Translations under genes and position numbers: made by a program
Notes under the pieces: model-generated
Database searches by the model: none
What the model saw: only the letters and a program-made list of their open reading frames with translations
Told to the model about the DNA's origin: nothing
In this document: positions 1 through 8,555 of the stretch, piece by piece
How the letters are laid out: every line of letters starts with the position of its first letter
Position numbering within the stretch: position 1 is the first letter of the stretch
Assembly: GCA_964584315.1 (NCBI GenBank)
Contig: CAZOZO010000001.1
Span: 1-64,000, forward strand
Direction of reading: 5' to 3'
Source: CAXXOK01 sp964584315
GTDB lineage: Bacteria > Bacillota > Clostridia > Christensenellales > Aristaeellaceae
DNA: 64,000 bases

Positions 1-337
1 TTGAACTGGCCAAGTTAAGTTCATCAACCGTTACCTTTGTTGTAACATCGCGCAGCACATAATCGGTAGCCGTAAGAGTGTTTCCAAACTGTTGGCTCAT
101 TAATTCGCTGGTTCGGACTGCGAAAACGGACCGCTCCGCAATAATGGAAGCATGACTGGATATCAAGTCTTTTGCCAGCCAAATTCCCATACCGAGAAAA
201 ACAGCACCCACTAAACAATAAATAAGAATCAAAGAAACCGGTGGACGGTATTTTGCTTTGCTTTGTAGATCTGTATAAGTGTTGAAGCTGTCTTTGCGGC
301 TTTCTCGTAGTATCTTTTTGCTCAATACTCTATGCAT
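1..337 (-). CDS. Membrane sensor protein, N-terminal part (runs off left edge)
   Basis: An open frame of 112 codons starts at an ATG at 337 and is uninterrupted to the window edge. Residues 1-32 are basic and cytoplasmic-looking. Residues about 35-55 (VSLILIYCLVGAVFLGMGIW) form one membrane segment. What follows (ERSVFAVRTSELMSQQFGNT, then ATDYVLRDV) is helical and resembles the start of the extracellular sensing domain of many single-pass diguanylate cyclases and histidine kinases. The output domain lies outside the window, so the class is unknown. A GAGGA ribosome site lies about 11 bases upstream and a promoter is visible at 382-410. The reading as a sensor is inferred from layout only. 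Confidence 0.6.
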   Translation of the reverse strand, partial: MHRVLSKKILRESRKDSFNTYTDLQSKAKYRPPVSLILIYCLVGAVFLGMGIWLAKDLISSHASIIAERSVFAVRTSELMSQQFGNTLTATDYVLRDVTTKVTVDELNLASS

Positions 338-381
338 ACTGGTTTTCCGTCCTCATGTATAAAATTGTATTCATTAAAACT

Positions 382-410
382 ATCATAATATCAAAAATTC
401 AAAATTGCAA
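382..410 (-). promoter_or_regulatory. Sigma-A-type promoter for the membrane sensor gene
   Basis: On the minus strand TTGCAA (405-410) and TATGAT (382-387) are separated by 17 bases in a strongly AT-rich stretch, about 45 bases upstream of the sensor ATG at 337. Confidence 0.5.
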
Positions 411-490
411 TTGCATGTTGAACACTTCGTAGTAGGGTAGCTGGAGTTCAAGCAGCATGACCTTGAGCGAAGAATTGAACTGCCCACGCA

Positions 491-629
491 TACACGATTC
501 TCCGTTTCAGAGTGCACCCATCCCCGATTGTATCAACAATATCAGCATTCTCCACAAAAGGACGTCCATCTCGATGCGAGGTTGACGTCCTTTTTGTGTT
601 GACGGAAAGTGTTGTATTATAAGGGCTTG
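491..629. repeat. Dispersed repeat, copy A
   Basis: This stretch aligns without gaps to 19297-19435 (constant offset of 18806) at roughly three to four matching bases in five by eye. It includes shared blocks such as GGACGTCCATCTCGAT and ATTGTATCA. Both copies have the same orientation and lie on either side of the carbohydrate cluster at 1.47-18.8 kb. The function is unknown. It carries a perfect hairpin in this copy. The rest of 411-836 holds no convincing gene. Confidence 0.7.
556..595. terminator. Hairpin terminator inside repeat copy A
   Basis: An 11-base perfect stem, AAAAGGACGTC (556-566) with GACGTCCTTTT (584-594), followed by T residues on the plus strand and also T-rich on the minus strand. 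It could terminate in either direction. The matching stem in copy B is imperfect. Confidence 0.6.
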
Positions 630-836
630 AGAGATATCGAGGGTGGGGCTATGGGTTTCAGGGTGGATACCTAGCATCCTCGGGACCCATATATTACCGT
701 GTTCTAGGCACACACACACGAATGCGTAGGGTGGGTGCATTTGGGTGTACGGTGCATAGAATGTACAACTAGCAGTCTTGCTGCCGTTCTATCGGGAGCA
801 TAACTTGCCCGTGGGCTCAAACCTCACCGACAAAGC

Positions 837-1131
837 CGCGATTTCTGCGGGACGGAGAACCATTTTTTCGTGCTTAACCTTGCCCTCAATGAGATCGAGC
901 ACCGCCGAACAAAGGTGAAATCCCGCGGACCAAAGGATTCATTGAACGCTTCAATAAAATGGTGCTGGACGAATTCTTTCGCATCGCTTTCCGAGTAACT
1001 TCTACGAAAGCGTAGAGGCACTTCCAGAGGACTTGGGTCAGTGGTTGATTCACTACAACACCGAACGACCTCACCGAGGTTACCGGAACCGTGGCAAACG
1101 ACCTATTGATACTGTGCTGGACTACGCCTGA
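837..1131 (+). pseudogene. IS481-type transposase, C-terminal remnant with frameshifts
   Basis: Three frames together give the C-terminal part of an IS481/IS3-like DDE transposase. The first frame reads ALNEIEHRRTKVKS. The second reads GFIERFNKMVLDEFFRIAFR and contains the catalytic-glutamate region. The third reads NFYESVEALPEDLGQWLIHY followed by NTERPHRGYRNRGKRP and a TGA at 1129-1131. The frame changes near 925 and again near 993, and the N-terminal half with the first two Asp residues is missing, so it cannot be active. No clear terminal inverted repeats were found. From 1132 to 1471 nothing further could be recognised. Confidence 0.8.
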
Positions 1132-1471
1132 TTGTTATTCATGACCGTTAGTCGTACACTCAAATAACCTCTAGGCACGTTCAAGCGAAAGGCAGCCGTC
1201 CAATCGTGGAAGAACACCATTTTACAAAACGATGGGACTGTCAGGCGCTACATGTCAATCGAACTGCCTGTCGGTATCAGGTTAGCCAATGGCCTGCCGA
1301 AGACGGTGTCAGGGTATCCGCTCAGCATAAGACACGCCGCCGCAATCCTTCGCTACGCACCTGCCGCGAGGCCTCGTGCCCGCGCCGCGCGGCGTTACTG
1401 CGACATTTTGCGCGTTGCAGCATATAAGCGCCCTATCCACCTTTTCTGCCACCCGCAGGCAACAGCATACC

Positions 1472-3187
1472 CTACATCTGTCGATAAACGACCTTCTTTT
1501 CGCCCTGTGCATCCTCTGCCCAAACCGCGAATGCGCATGACTGCAAATCCGCTTCCAGCTTCGCGCAGGCACCGTCCTGCCGCCACTCGATCCGAAGTGA
1601 ATGCTCCGACGGGCAACTGATCGAAAGCGTTGCGTCAAATCCAAAGGCCGCGGATGTGTTGCGAAAGCGCAGCAGCGTCAGCTGGTCTCGCACAGCGGGC
1701 TTTTCCAGCGCCGCTGCTACCTGCTCGGCGGTAAGGTTGGTGCGGTTGATCTCCTTATGCCCCGCAGAACCTGCGCCTCGCACTGCGTCCAAGTCGTTTC
1801 GACCAGCAAAAAGATCGAGGTACCACACCTGCGGTTTGCCCGGCATGAACAGATGGATGGCGCGGGCCAGCAGCAGCTTGCGCTCATCCTCACCCAGCGC
1901 ACTGAAATAGGTCGCGTTCACCTGATAATACACGTTCTTTTGCCCGTGCAGGTCTTTGACCAGTCCGCCGCGATTAACCACCACGCGGATGAGCTTCTCA
2001 ATCTGCTCGTCCGGCAGCAATCCTGTCAAATCCAGCAACTGAATACCGTCGTGGCACCCCAGCATGCTTACGGTTCGGATGCCCTTGTCCCGCTGCTCCT
2101 GCGCCCAGCGTACAAGCAAATCGCCGCTGGCACGCTCCAGCGCGTCGATCAGCAAACCCGGCAGGAAAAAGTCATAGCAAGGGTAGCCTTGCGAGGCCAA
2201 TTGTTCGTAGGTTTTTTCGGCGTAACTGGAATGGATTTCCGGCAGCAGCGTCAGGCCATGCCGATCGGCGATCCTTCGCACACGCTCCAGCACCTGCCAC
2301 GTATCCGGTTCGTTTAAAAAGTTACGCTTTCCGGGGCTTTTGGGGGCATACGCAAACGCATCCAGCCGAACGATCTGCGCGCCGTATGCCGCCAGTGTGG
2401 CGAGCGTCTGTTCGTAGTACTGCCACACAAGGGGGGATTCGATGTTCAGATCCATCTGGCCCAGGTATTTGCGGCCTGCCTCCAGCCAATCGACCACCGG
2501 CCCACGCACATGCGCAAAGGGGCCAAAATCGATTGCATCCGGCGCCTGCTCCGCGTCCAGCGCTCGGTTTACAATGTCTTTGAGGCGCTGGGCCGCGGCA
2601 TACTGCATGTCTGCCGCGCGCATCAAATCCTGTTCGTCCACACGCGGGTACCGCACTTCCTGATAGAAGGTATTCCAGTACGGCACCTGTCGCCCATCGG
2701 GAAACCGCACCATCAGCAGCGGCAGGCCGGGTTTGCGAAAAAACATCCCCGCAATCAGCGTTGGATCGGGCTGAATATATCCACCTTCGGTCATTTGACC
2801 ATGCCCTGCCCAAAAGCGGTTCCAGTCGATAAAGAAATCGCGGTAGGCCGAAGCTTCCCCATGGTTAAGGATGTCCTGAAACTGCGGTGAGAGCACCGAG
2901 GCGTGGTTGAGCAGAAAATCCAGCTTAAGGTCGATGCCCAGCGCGCGCATCGCGTCCAGGTCAGCCTGCGATGCGTACAGGGTATTCAGCCCGTAATCGA
3001 TCACGGAAAAGCCGCGGTCCAGATCCGTATTGAACAGGCTGGGCAACAGGTACGCAGAGGAAAAAGCGCCGCGTACTGCATCCAGCTCCAGAAAGCGCAC
3101 GATGTCGCGGAGGGTGCCGCCCATGCTGTCCGGATAGGCGTTGAGCATCGGCTGATGGGTCAGCGGCGTTCCGTTTGCTTCTTGCAT
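1472..3187 (-). CDS. GH13 subfamily 18 glycoside phosphorylase (sucrose-phosphorylase-like)
   Basis: Predicted cytoplasmic retaining alpha-glucoside phosphorylase of 571 residues. The N-terminus has the family-like AYPDSMGGTLRDI. The middle has QIVRLDAFAYAPKSPGKRN, with Asp as the likely nucleophile. LTLLPEIHSSYAEKT carries the acid/base Glu, and GCHDGIQLLDL the third active-site Asp. PGKPQVWYLDLFAGRNDL follows. Known GH13_18 enzymes phosphorolyse sucrose, sucrose 6'-phosphate, glucosylglycerate or glucosylglycerol to glucose 1-phosphate; which substrate applies here is not readable. It is longer than typical sucrose phosphorylase (about 490-500 residues). The ATG follows the kinase stop by three bases with a GGAG site overlapping that stop. 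It is the last gene of the cluster. Confidence 0.85.
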   Translation of the reverse strand: MQEANGTPLTHQPMLNAYPDSMGGTLRDIVRFLELDAVRGAFSSAYLLPSLFNTDLDRGFSVIDYGLNTLYASQADLDAMRALGIDLKLDFLLNHASVLSPQFQDILNHGEASAYRDFFIDWNRFWAGHGQMTEGGYIQPDPTLIAGMFFRKPGLPLLMVRFPDGRQVPYWNTFYQEVRYPRVDEQDLMRAADMQYAAAQRLKDIVNRALDAEQAPDAIDFGPFAHVRGPVVDWLEAGRKYLGQMDLNIESPLVWQYYEQTLATLAAYGAQIVRLDAFAYAPKSPGKRNFLNEPDTWQVLERVRRIADRHGLTLLPEIHSSYAEKTYEQLASQGYPCYDFFLPGLLIDALERASGDLLVRWAQEQRDKGIRTVSMLGCHDGIQLLDLTGLLPDEQIEKLIRVVVNRGGLVKDLHGQKNVYYQVNATYFSALGEDERKLLLARAIHLFMPGKPQVWYLDLFAGRNDLDAVRGAGSAGHKEINRTNLTAEQVAAALEKPAVRDQLTLLRFRNTSAAFGFDATLSISCPSEHSLRIEWRQDGACAKLEADLQSCAFAVWAEDAQGEKKVVYRQM

Positions 3188-3190
3188 GGT

Positions 3191-4129
3191 TTACTCCTCG
3201 GCCATCAGGCGGCGGTAATCGCGGTATGTCATCAGGGCACCGCCCTTGGAGATGATCAGCTTGGCCTTGTGAGCCTGCATTTCCAGCAGCTTTTGCTCCA
3301 ATGCGAGCACCATTGTGGTAAAGGGGCTGTCTGTACCGCCGTCACGGTGGCGGGCTTTACGGTACGCCAAGGTTTCACTGGGAGTGCTGTTGAGCAGCAC
3401 AGGCACATCCACACCGTGCAGGTGGTCGCTGTTACCGTGCGTCCACTCGATCACAAGCAGGCGCATGTTTGAGAAATCCACACGCTCATACCATAATGCG
3501 GTCTCGTCGCGGCCCATGCGCTTCAGGGTGATCTCCGCCGCGCCATTCTGAAAGCGGCTGATAATGTCATTCAATTCGGCGAAATCGATCTCCAGCGGCG
3601 TGCCCAGATACCCGGCCAGCGAGGTGCGGCCTTCGCGCTGGTAGGCCTTCATCCAAGGATTATCGAGCACAAGCGCGGGATCCGCGTCACGCCCTTCCGC
3701 CTGCCAGCCGCGAATGGCTTCGCCCCGTTCTGCCGTGTACTGCGCGCTCTGCACCAGCCCCTTCATACCAGCAACGCGATAGATGCGCAGGCGCTCCGCG
3801 TCGTTGTACAGCGGGATACGATGGGGGTAGTTGTCGCCACTTAAGGTATAGCTGCCAAGGCCGATCTGCCGAAAGTAGTAGGACAGCAGCGACGCCGTTT
3901 CCGATTTGCCGACGCCCGACCCGCCGCACACAGAGATCACCGCCCGTCCGTAGGGGCTCATGGCAAGCACCTCCGGCAGCATGGCCAGCAATTCGGGGAA
4001 AACAGTATTCGCCTTCTGAATGTGGTTCTCATTGATGTGCACGCTGTCGCCCGGCATATCGCCCTGCGGGATATGCTCCGGTATCGACGGTTGCGCCCAC
4101 ACCTCCGGTAAAACAAGCGTTTGATTCAA
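3191..4129 (-). CDS. Uridine-kinase-like P-loop kinase of a sugar-use cluster
   Basis: A soluble P-loop NTPase of about 312 residues. The Walker A motif is GGSGVGKSETAS, preceded by the hydrophobic strand RAVISVC. SGDNYPHRIP follows and resembles the substrate-binding part of phosphoribulokinase/uridine-kinase-fold enzymes. LLVIEWTHGNS is a Walker-B-like strand, and RKARHRDGG may be a lid. I place the start at TTG 4129: it overlaps the upstream stop as TTGA and has AGGAGG ten bases upstream. A longer ATG start at 4156 has no good ribosome site. The substrate is unknown. Position between an esterase and a GH13_18 phosphorylase suggests a sugar or polyol kinase, which is inference. Confidence 0.7.
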   Translation of the reverse strand: MNQTLVLPEVWAQPSIPEHIPQGDMPGDSVHINENHIQKANTVFPELLAMLPEVLAMSPYGRAVISVCGGSGVGKSETASLLSYYFRQIGLGSYTLSGDNYPHRIPLYNDAERLRIYRVAGMKGLVQSAQYTAERGEAIRGWQAEGRDADPALVLDNPWMKAYQREGRTSLAGYLGTPLEIDFAELNDIISRFQNGAAEITLKRMGRDETALWYERVDFSNMRLLVIEWTHGNSDHLHGVDVPVLLNSTPSETLAYRKARHRDGGTDSPFTTMVLALEQKLLEMQAHKAKLIISKGGALMTYRDYRRLMAEE

Positions 4130-5274
4130 TGGGGATCGCCCTCCTGACTGAGCCATGGTTTCAGCACCGCGGCCAACTCGTGACCCATGCGGATCTGCGT
4201 TTTTGTATTGGGGTGTCCAAGCCCGCCAAAACCCTCGCCCCACGGGTCGATGGGCGCAAACTTCATGGTGTCCACACGCAGGTCGCCCGTTTCCGTACGG
4301 TAGGCGGCCACCGCCTTTTCGATCGCGTCGTACAGATAATAGTCCATGGACCCAAGCGTGCACATCAGCACGGGTGCGGGGCCGTTCAAGCGGCGCAGCT
4401 GCTTGAGAAACGCCGTGTAGCACTGGATGAAATATGTTTCTTCCGCAGGGATACAGCCTGTAACGCGCAGCCGAAACGCGTCGTTTGTGCCCAGGTTTAT
4501 CACCACGGCGTCGGGCTGGAAGCCTTCAAAATCCCATGGCGTAAAACCGTCATGCTTGCCCATGGACTCCTCGTGGTTGCGGTCGGCATAGGCGTAATGC
4601 TCGTCCATGGCACGCACCGGCGGGGTGAAACCCTCCTGCTCCGGCACCAACCCGGGCAATCGCAGGCGAAACGCGGGGTCTGATGCCCAGCACAGCGGGA
4701 TACCGGAGATACACACGCAATGGAAGGCCGCGCCAAGCAACTCGGCCGTTATGGCGGGGTAAGCCGTGAGCGCGTTTTCTTTTCCATCGTCGAACACGGT
4801 TTCTTCCGGCCCCATCTCGTTGCCAAAGCCACAGGTGATTGAATCGCCGATAAACTCGATCCGCATACGCGGCGGGGTAACGGGCGCGGCCGTGATCGGC
4901 CCGTCGACCCGTAGCGAAATGAGGCCCTGCCGTCCCTTGGAGTTCTCGGAGCGCTTGACCACACGGATCACATGCGCGGCAGGATGGTCGCTTTCAAAAA
5001 GCACCTTGGTATTCAAGCCCGGCTCGAACCGAAGCACGCGTTCCGGCTCGCGCTGCCCATCCATAAATACGGCCACCCACGGCAGATTTTCGCCCTCGCC
5101 CGGGAACGTGTCCGCATAGGCGACCACATCCGCTTCCACCTTGCTGCCAAAGAAAGCGAACGTAAATCCGGCCATGCTCCAGTTGAAAAACATAGCCCTC
5201 TGTTCACTGTCATACAGCGTTCTGCCAAAAAAAGCAACCGGCGCACCCGTGGGCTCGATACGATATTCCGTCAT
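4126..5274 (-). CDS. CE2-like SGNH carbohydrate esterase
   Basis: 382 residues with no signal peptide, so probably cytoplasmic. The N-terminal 130 residues look like the beta-sandwich domain of family-CE2 esterases (FFNWSMAGFTFAFFGS). The C-terminal SGNH domain shows block I IEFIGDSITCGFGNE (nucleophile Ser in GDSIT), block III VVINLGTNDAF, and GGLGHPNTKTQIRMG with the catalytic-type His. CE2 enzymes deacetylate sugars and oligosaccharides. It sits 12 bases after the permease gene and overlaps the kinase start, so it is translated as part of the same operon and probably removes acyl groups from the imported sugar. AGAGG lies 7 bases upstream of the ATG. Confidence 0.85.
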   Translation of the reverse strand: MTEYRIEPTGAPVAFFGRTLYDSEQRAMFFNWSMAGFTFAFFGSKVEADVVAYADTFPGEGENLPWVAVFMDGQREPERVLRFEPGLNTKVLFESDHPAAHVIRVVKRSENSKGRQGLISLRVDGPITAAPVTPPRMRIEFIGDSITCGFGNEMGPEETVFDDGKENALTAYPAITAELLGAAFHCVCISGIPLCWASDPAFRLRLPGLVPEQEGFTPPVRAMDEHYAYADRNHEESMGKHDGFTPWDFEGFQPDAVVINLGTNDAFRLRVTGCIPAEETYFIQCYTAFLKQLRRLNGPAPVLMCTLGSMDYYLYDAIEKAVAAYRTETGDLRVDTMKFAPIDPWGEGFGGLGHPNTKTQIRMGHELAAVLKPWLSQEGDPH

Positions 5275-5286
5275 ACTCGCACCTCT

Positions 5287-6117
5287 TTATTTGATTGCGC
5301 CCTGCACGACGCCTTCGATGATCTGTCGCTGGCAGAGAAGGTACAGCGCAATCACAGGGATGATCGTCAGAACCAGACCCGCCATCAGCGGGGCAAAATC
5401 CACGCTGTAGGTGGTAAAAAAGCTGTAGGTCGAGAGTGGCAGCGTGCGCAGCTCCGGCGATAGCAGTACCATGCTGGGCAGCAGAAAATCGTTCCAGATC
5501 CACAGCACATCGAGTATCAGCACCGTCACCATCACGGGTTTCAGGTTGGGCAGCACGATCTTGAAAAAATTCTTGATCCGGCCACAACCGTCGATCAGCG
5601 CCGCCTCCTCCAGCTCCAGCGGGATGCCCTTGATGAAGCCATGGAAAATAAACACGGCAAACGACTGCCCAAAACCCATATAGAAGAACATCAGCGTCCA
5701 CGGATTGTTGTAGAGGTTCAGCGAGCCATAGATTTTCGCCAGGGGGATCATAACCGCCTGAAACGGCACGATCATCGATGCGACCATCAGGCCGAAGACG
5801 GTTGTTGTCAGCCTGGTGTGGTTGCGCACCAGATAATGCGCGCACATCGAAGCCGTAACCATGATAAGCAGCACGCTGCACACCGTGATCATGGCGGAGT
5901 TACCCAGCCCGTTCATAAACCGCATCTTGGCAAACGCGTCGATGTAGTTTTTGGGGTCGAGGCTGTCCGTCAGCCGGAAGGGCGAGGCTACGAACAACTC
6001 CGTTGTGCGAAACGAGTTGTTCACCACCAGATAAAACGGCACCAGAAACAGGGCCAGCAGCGCGAACACGAGGATGGTGCGAACGGGATGGGTTTTACGG
6101 AGACGGCCCGGCCTCAT
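5287..6117 (-). CDS. Carbohydrate ABC transporter permease (MalG-like)
   Basis: 276 residues with about six membrane segments, beginning with VRTILVFALLALFLVPFYLV. The inner-membrane coupling motif typical of MalG-type permeases is present: ELEEAALIDGCGRIKNFFKI (EAA motif), followed by LPNLKPVMVT. It pairs with the permease just upstream, overlapping it by four bases (ATGA). Together with the binding protein at 7070-8365 it makes a CUT1-type sugar importer. No ATPase gene is nearby. Confidence 0.92.
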   Translation of the reverse strand: MRPGRLRKTHPVRTILVFALLALFLVPFYLVVNNSFRTTELFVASPFRLTDSLDPKNYIDAFAKMRFMNGLGNSAMITVCSVLLIMVTASMCAHYLVRNHTRLTTTVFGLMVASMIVPFQAVMIPLAKIYGSLNLYNNPWTLMFFYMGFGQSFAVFIFHGFIKGIPLELEEAALIDGCGRIKNFFKIVLPNLKPVMVTVLILDVLWIWNDFLLPSMVLLSPELRTLPLSTYSFFTTYSVDFAPLMAGLVLTIIPVIALYLLCQRQIIEGVVQGAIK

Positions 6118-6995
6118 ACCTCCACCTCCCGTTTTTTATTGAGCATCACCTGTGTGACGGATATCAGCGCCACCACCACAAAGAGCACGATCGCCTCCGC
6201 CTGCCCGACGCCGAACTGTTTGGACATAAACGCCTTCTGGTACACATGCATGGCGGCCAACTGTGTGGAGCCGTACGGCGCGCCGTTGGTCAGCGCAAGG
6301 TTGAGGTCATAGGCCATGAAACAGCGCGAAAGCGTGATGAAGATACAAATGTTGAATGACGGAACCATCAGCGGGATGGTCACCTTGACAAGCTTGCGCA
6401 GCCCGTGCGCGCCGTCGATATCCGCCGCTTCCTGCACATCGCGGGGAATGCCTACGAAACCGGCGATGTAGATCATCATCAGGTAACCGGCGTATTGCCA
6501 TACCGTAACGATGATCATCGCCCATATCGCCCGGTCCGGATTGGTAAGGAACGAGGTTTTGAGCCACGCGATGCCAAACCCCTTGCCCACCTGCGTGAGC
6601 ACGTTGGCAAAAATGAACTTCCAGATATAGCCCAGAATGATGCCGCCGATCAGGTTGGGCACAAAAAAGCCACCGCGCAGAAAATTTTGCCCACGCATGC
6701 CGCTGGTCAGAAAATAAGCGATGGTGAAGGCGAAAAGATTGCACAGCACAGCCGAGATTACCACGTAGCGGATCGTGATCAGGAACTGTCGCACAAATTC
6801 CTTATCGGAAAACACGGTTGCATAATTTTGAAGGCCCACAAATTGGAAGGTATCGGAAATGGCGTTCCAGTCCGTAAAGGTCAGCACCAGGCCGTATAAG
6901 AACGGTATGATCAGCACGCTTAAAAACGCGAACAGCGACAGACCGTTGAATGTCAAAAAATAACCGCATCGCTTTGCCAGACTGTTTTCCCTCAT
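6114..6995 (-). CDS. Carbohydrate ABC transporter permease (MalF-like)
   Basis: 293 residues, six membrane segments, first one GYFLTFNGLSLFAFLSVLII. EAA coupling motif VQEAADIDGAHGLRKLVKVT followed by IPLMVPS. It belongs to the CUT1 family for oligosaccharides. The start ATG at 6995 has GGGGAG about ten bases upstream. It is separated from the binding-protein gene by a strong hairpin (7020-7053) and overlaps the second permease by four bases. Confidence 0.92.
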   Translation of the reverse strand: MRENSLAKRCGYFLTFNGLSLFAFLSVLIIPFLYGLVLTFTDWNAISDTFQFVGLQNYATVFSDKEFVRQFLITIRYVVISAVLCNLFAFTIAYFLTSGMRGQNFLRGGFFVPNLIGGIILGYIWKFIFANVLTQVGKGFGIAWLKTSFLTNPDRAIWAMIIVTVWQYAGYLMMIYIAGFVGIPRDVQEAADIDGAHGLRKLVKVTIPLMVPSFNICIFITLSRCFMAYDLNLALTNGAPYGSTQLAAMHVYQKAFMSKQFGVGQAEAIVLFVVVALISVTQVMLNKKREVEV

Positions 6996-7019
6996 CAGGT
7001 TTCACTCCCCGCATGTTGA

Positions 7020-7053
7020 ATGCGGCGTCGGCACACGCGCGCCGACGCCGCAT
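7020..7053 (-). terminator. Intercistronic hairpin after a binding-protein gene
   Basis: A perfect 13-base stem, ATGCGGCGTCGGC (7020-7032) with GCCGACGCCGCAT (7041-7053), 8-base loop, no clear T tract. It lies between the binding-protein stop and the first permease start. A partial terminator or an mRNA 3'-end stabiliser would both raise binding-protein levels over permeases. Confidence 0.65.
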
Positions 7054-7069
7054 CCGGTTTGTCAAAGAC

Positions 7070-8365
7070 TCAGTGTTTGCTCTGCGTCTTCCAGAAGGCG
7101 TTGATTTCGGCAGCCAGCTCGGCGCGGTCGATTGCGCCCACGGTGTACTTGAGCATCAAGTCGCCGGTCTTGGCCCATGCATCACCCGTCAGGTAGGTGA
7201 AGCAGCCGATGTTGATGGTCTTGCCCACGGCGGCATAGGCGGCGATGGACTGCGTCATGCTGTTGTAGACGGCATCCTTGCGCACATTGTTATACGGCAT
7301 GGAGAAACCGGCCTGGATGAAATACTCCTGTCCCTCGGGGGAGGTGAGCATCCACTTGAGCAGCTCGATGGCGGCAGCTTGCTGCTCCGGCGTGCTCTGG
7401 GAGGCGTCGATGCACATTACTTTGGGCATGGAAACAACCACTTCGCTGTTGCCATAGACGGTGGGGTCATTGCTCCACGGTACGGGAATGTAGCCATACT
7501 CGGTGTCTTTGTTCTCCAGCGTGCCCAGCACGGTCCACATCCAGTCGCCCATGAAGAACGTGGCGCACTCGCCGGCGCCGAAGGAGGCGTTGTCCGCGTT
7601 GTAGTCCGCAACCAGCGGATCGTCCTTGCGCAGGTTGTACTTGACCAGCATATCGTACGTGTCCATGTAGCCCTGGAAGAGCGGATCCGCGCCGATATCG
7701 GTGGTGCCGTCGATCAGGCTCTCGATGAACGCGTCACCGCTGGCAGTGTCCTTGCCATGCACAGCGTATACAAGGCCCAGATAGTGGCAGCCGACGGACC
7801 AGTTGGCGCCGTGGATCAGCGTCGGGGGAACGCCGGCGGCATCCAGCGTCTCAAAGAAGCTGCGCAGCGCGTCCTGCGTGGTGATGGTGCTGGGGTCAAA
7901 GCCCGGGATCACGGACTCGACAACGCGCTTGTTGTAGCAAAGCCCGTAGCCCTGCGTGGAGAAGGGCAGGCCGTAGATTTTGCCGCCCATGCGACCCGCT
8001 TCGATGGCGCCGGCATTCATGTACTGGAACCAATCGGTGTTTTCATCAAACACAAGCAGCTTGTCCTGATAGTCCAGAATGTTGGCGGGGTCAATGTTCA
8101 TGAACGTGGGGGCGTTGCCGCTGGCGAAGAGCGACTGGAGCTGCTCCTGCTGGCCCATGCCCACGCCCGTGGGGATGAGCTCAACGGTCACATTGGGGTT
8201 GAGCTCATGGTATTTGACGAACATCTGCTCAAACATCGCGTTTACTTCTGCGGACGTGCTGTAATAGGTCAGTTTGACTCCGCCTTCGGCCGTCGCGCCG
8301 AAAGTGACCATGGTGGTGAGCATCAGCAGGGTGAGCACGAGCGCAATAAACCGGCTGTGTTTCAT
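7070..8365 (-). CDS. Extracellular sugar-binding protein of a CUT1 ABC transporter
   Basis: 431 residues. The chosen ATG at 8365 has GAGGAGG about seven bases upstream; an in-frame upstream ATG would include the promoter and is rejected. The signal peptide is MKHSRFIALVLTLLMLTT up to about AEG, without a lipobox Cys, so the protein is secreted or held by the uncleaved segment. KLTYYSTSAEVNAMFEQMF and the domain VTVELIPTGVGMGQQEQLQS are typical of solute-binding family 1. The C-terminal half has ELLKWMLTSPEGQEYFIQAG. The ligand is not predictable. Expression is probably repressed by the LacI protein encoded upstream, through the operator at 8441-8456. Confidence 0.9.
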   Translation of the reverse strand: MKHSRFIALVLTLLMLTTMVTFGATAEGGVKLTYYSTSAEVNAMFEQMFVKYHELNPNVTVELIPTGVGMGQQEQLQSLFASGNAPTFMNIDPANILDYQDKLLVFDENTDWFQYMNAGAIEAGRMGGKIYGLPFSTQGYGLCYNKRVVESVIPGFDPSTITTQDALRSFFETLDAAGVPPTLIHGANWSVGCHYLGLVYAVHGKDTASGDAFIESLIDGTTDIGADPLFQGYMDTYDMLVKYNLRKDDPLVADYNADNASFGAGECATFFMGDWMWTVLGTLENKDTEYGYIPVPWSNDPTVYGNSEVVVSMPKVMCIDASQSTPEQQAAAIELLKWMLTSPEGQEYFIQAGFSMPYNNVRKDAVYNSMTQSIAAYAAVGKTINIGCFTYLTGDAWAKTGDLMLKYTVGAIDRAELAAEINAFWKTQSKH

Positions 8366-8417
8366 GGTGGGTTCCTCCTCTTCAGTTGGCCCTGGTGTCG
8401 GGCGTTTCCATAAACGC

Positions 8418-8446
8418 ATTATAGGCGAACCGAGATGAAATGTCAA
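8418..8446 (-). promoter_or_regulatory. Consensus promoter of the LacI-controlled sugar operon
   Basis: On the minus strand TTGACA (8441-8446) and TATAAT (8418-8423) are exactly 17 bases apart, a perfect consensus promoter. It lies about 50 bases upstream of the binding-protein ATG. The -35 hexamer is embedded in the operator at 8441-8456. Confidence 0.85.
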
Positions 8447-8456
8447 CCGTATGACA
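8441..8456. promoter_or_regulatory. LacI-type operator overlapping the -35 box
   Basis: TGTCAACCGTATGACA has the inverted half-sites TGTCA and TGACA around six bases. The same half-site design recurs at the promoter of the lacI-type gene (9599-9614). A further partial copy, AACCGGTTGACA, lies at 8544-8555 immediately after the repressor stop codon. Confidence 0.7.
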
Positions 8457-8555
8457 TTACAATTTTCTGAAAGCAAGCAATACTAGTTGATAAACCAAGA
8501 AAATCCTTTAAATGCAATGATTACAGCGGCTTATCCGTATGAAAACCGGTTGACA

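Noticed and set aside
507..740. Short minus-strand frame across repeat copy A
   Set aside because: It matches the frame over copy B only within the repeat and contains the terminator hairpin; it is better explained as a non-coding repeat.
1206..1620. Open frames on the plus strand between the IS481 remnant and the phosphorylase gene
   Set aside because: They overlap the end of the phosphorylase gene on the other strand, have no family signature and no ribosome site.
4154..4423. Longer N-terminal extension of the P-loop kinase
   Set aside because: It lies wholly within the esterase gene, is Arg-rich in the manner of an antisense frame, and a TTG at 4129 has a much better ribosome site.
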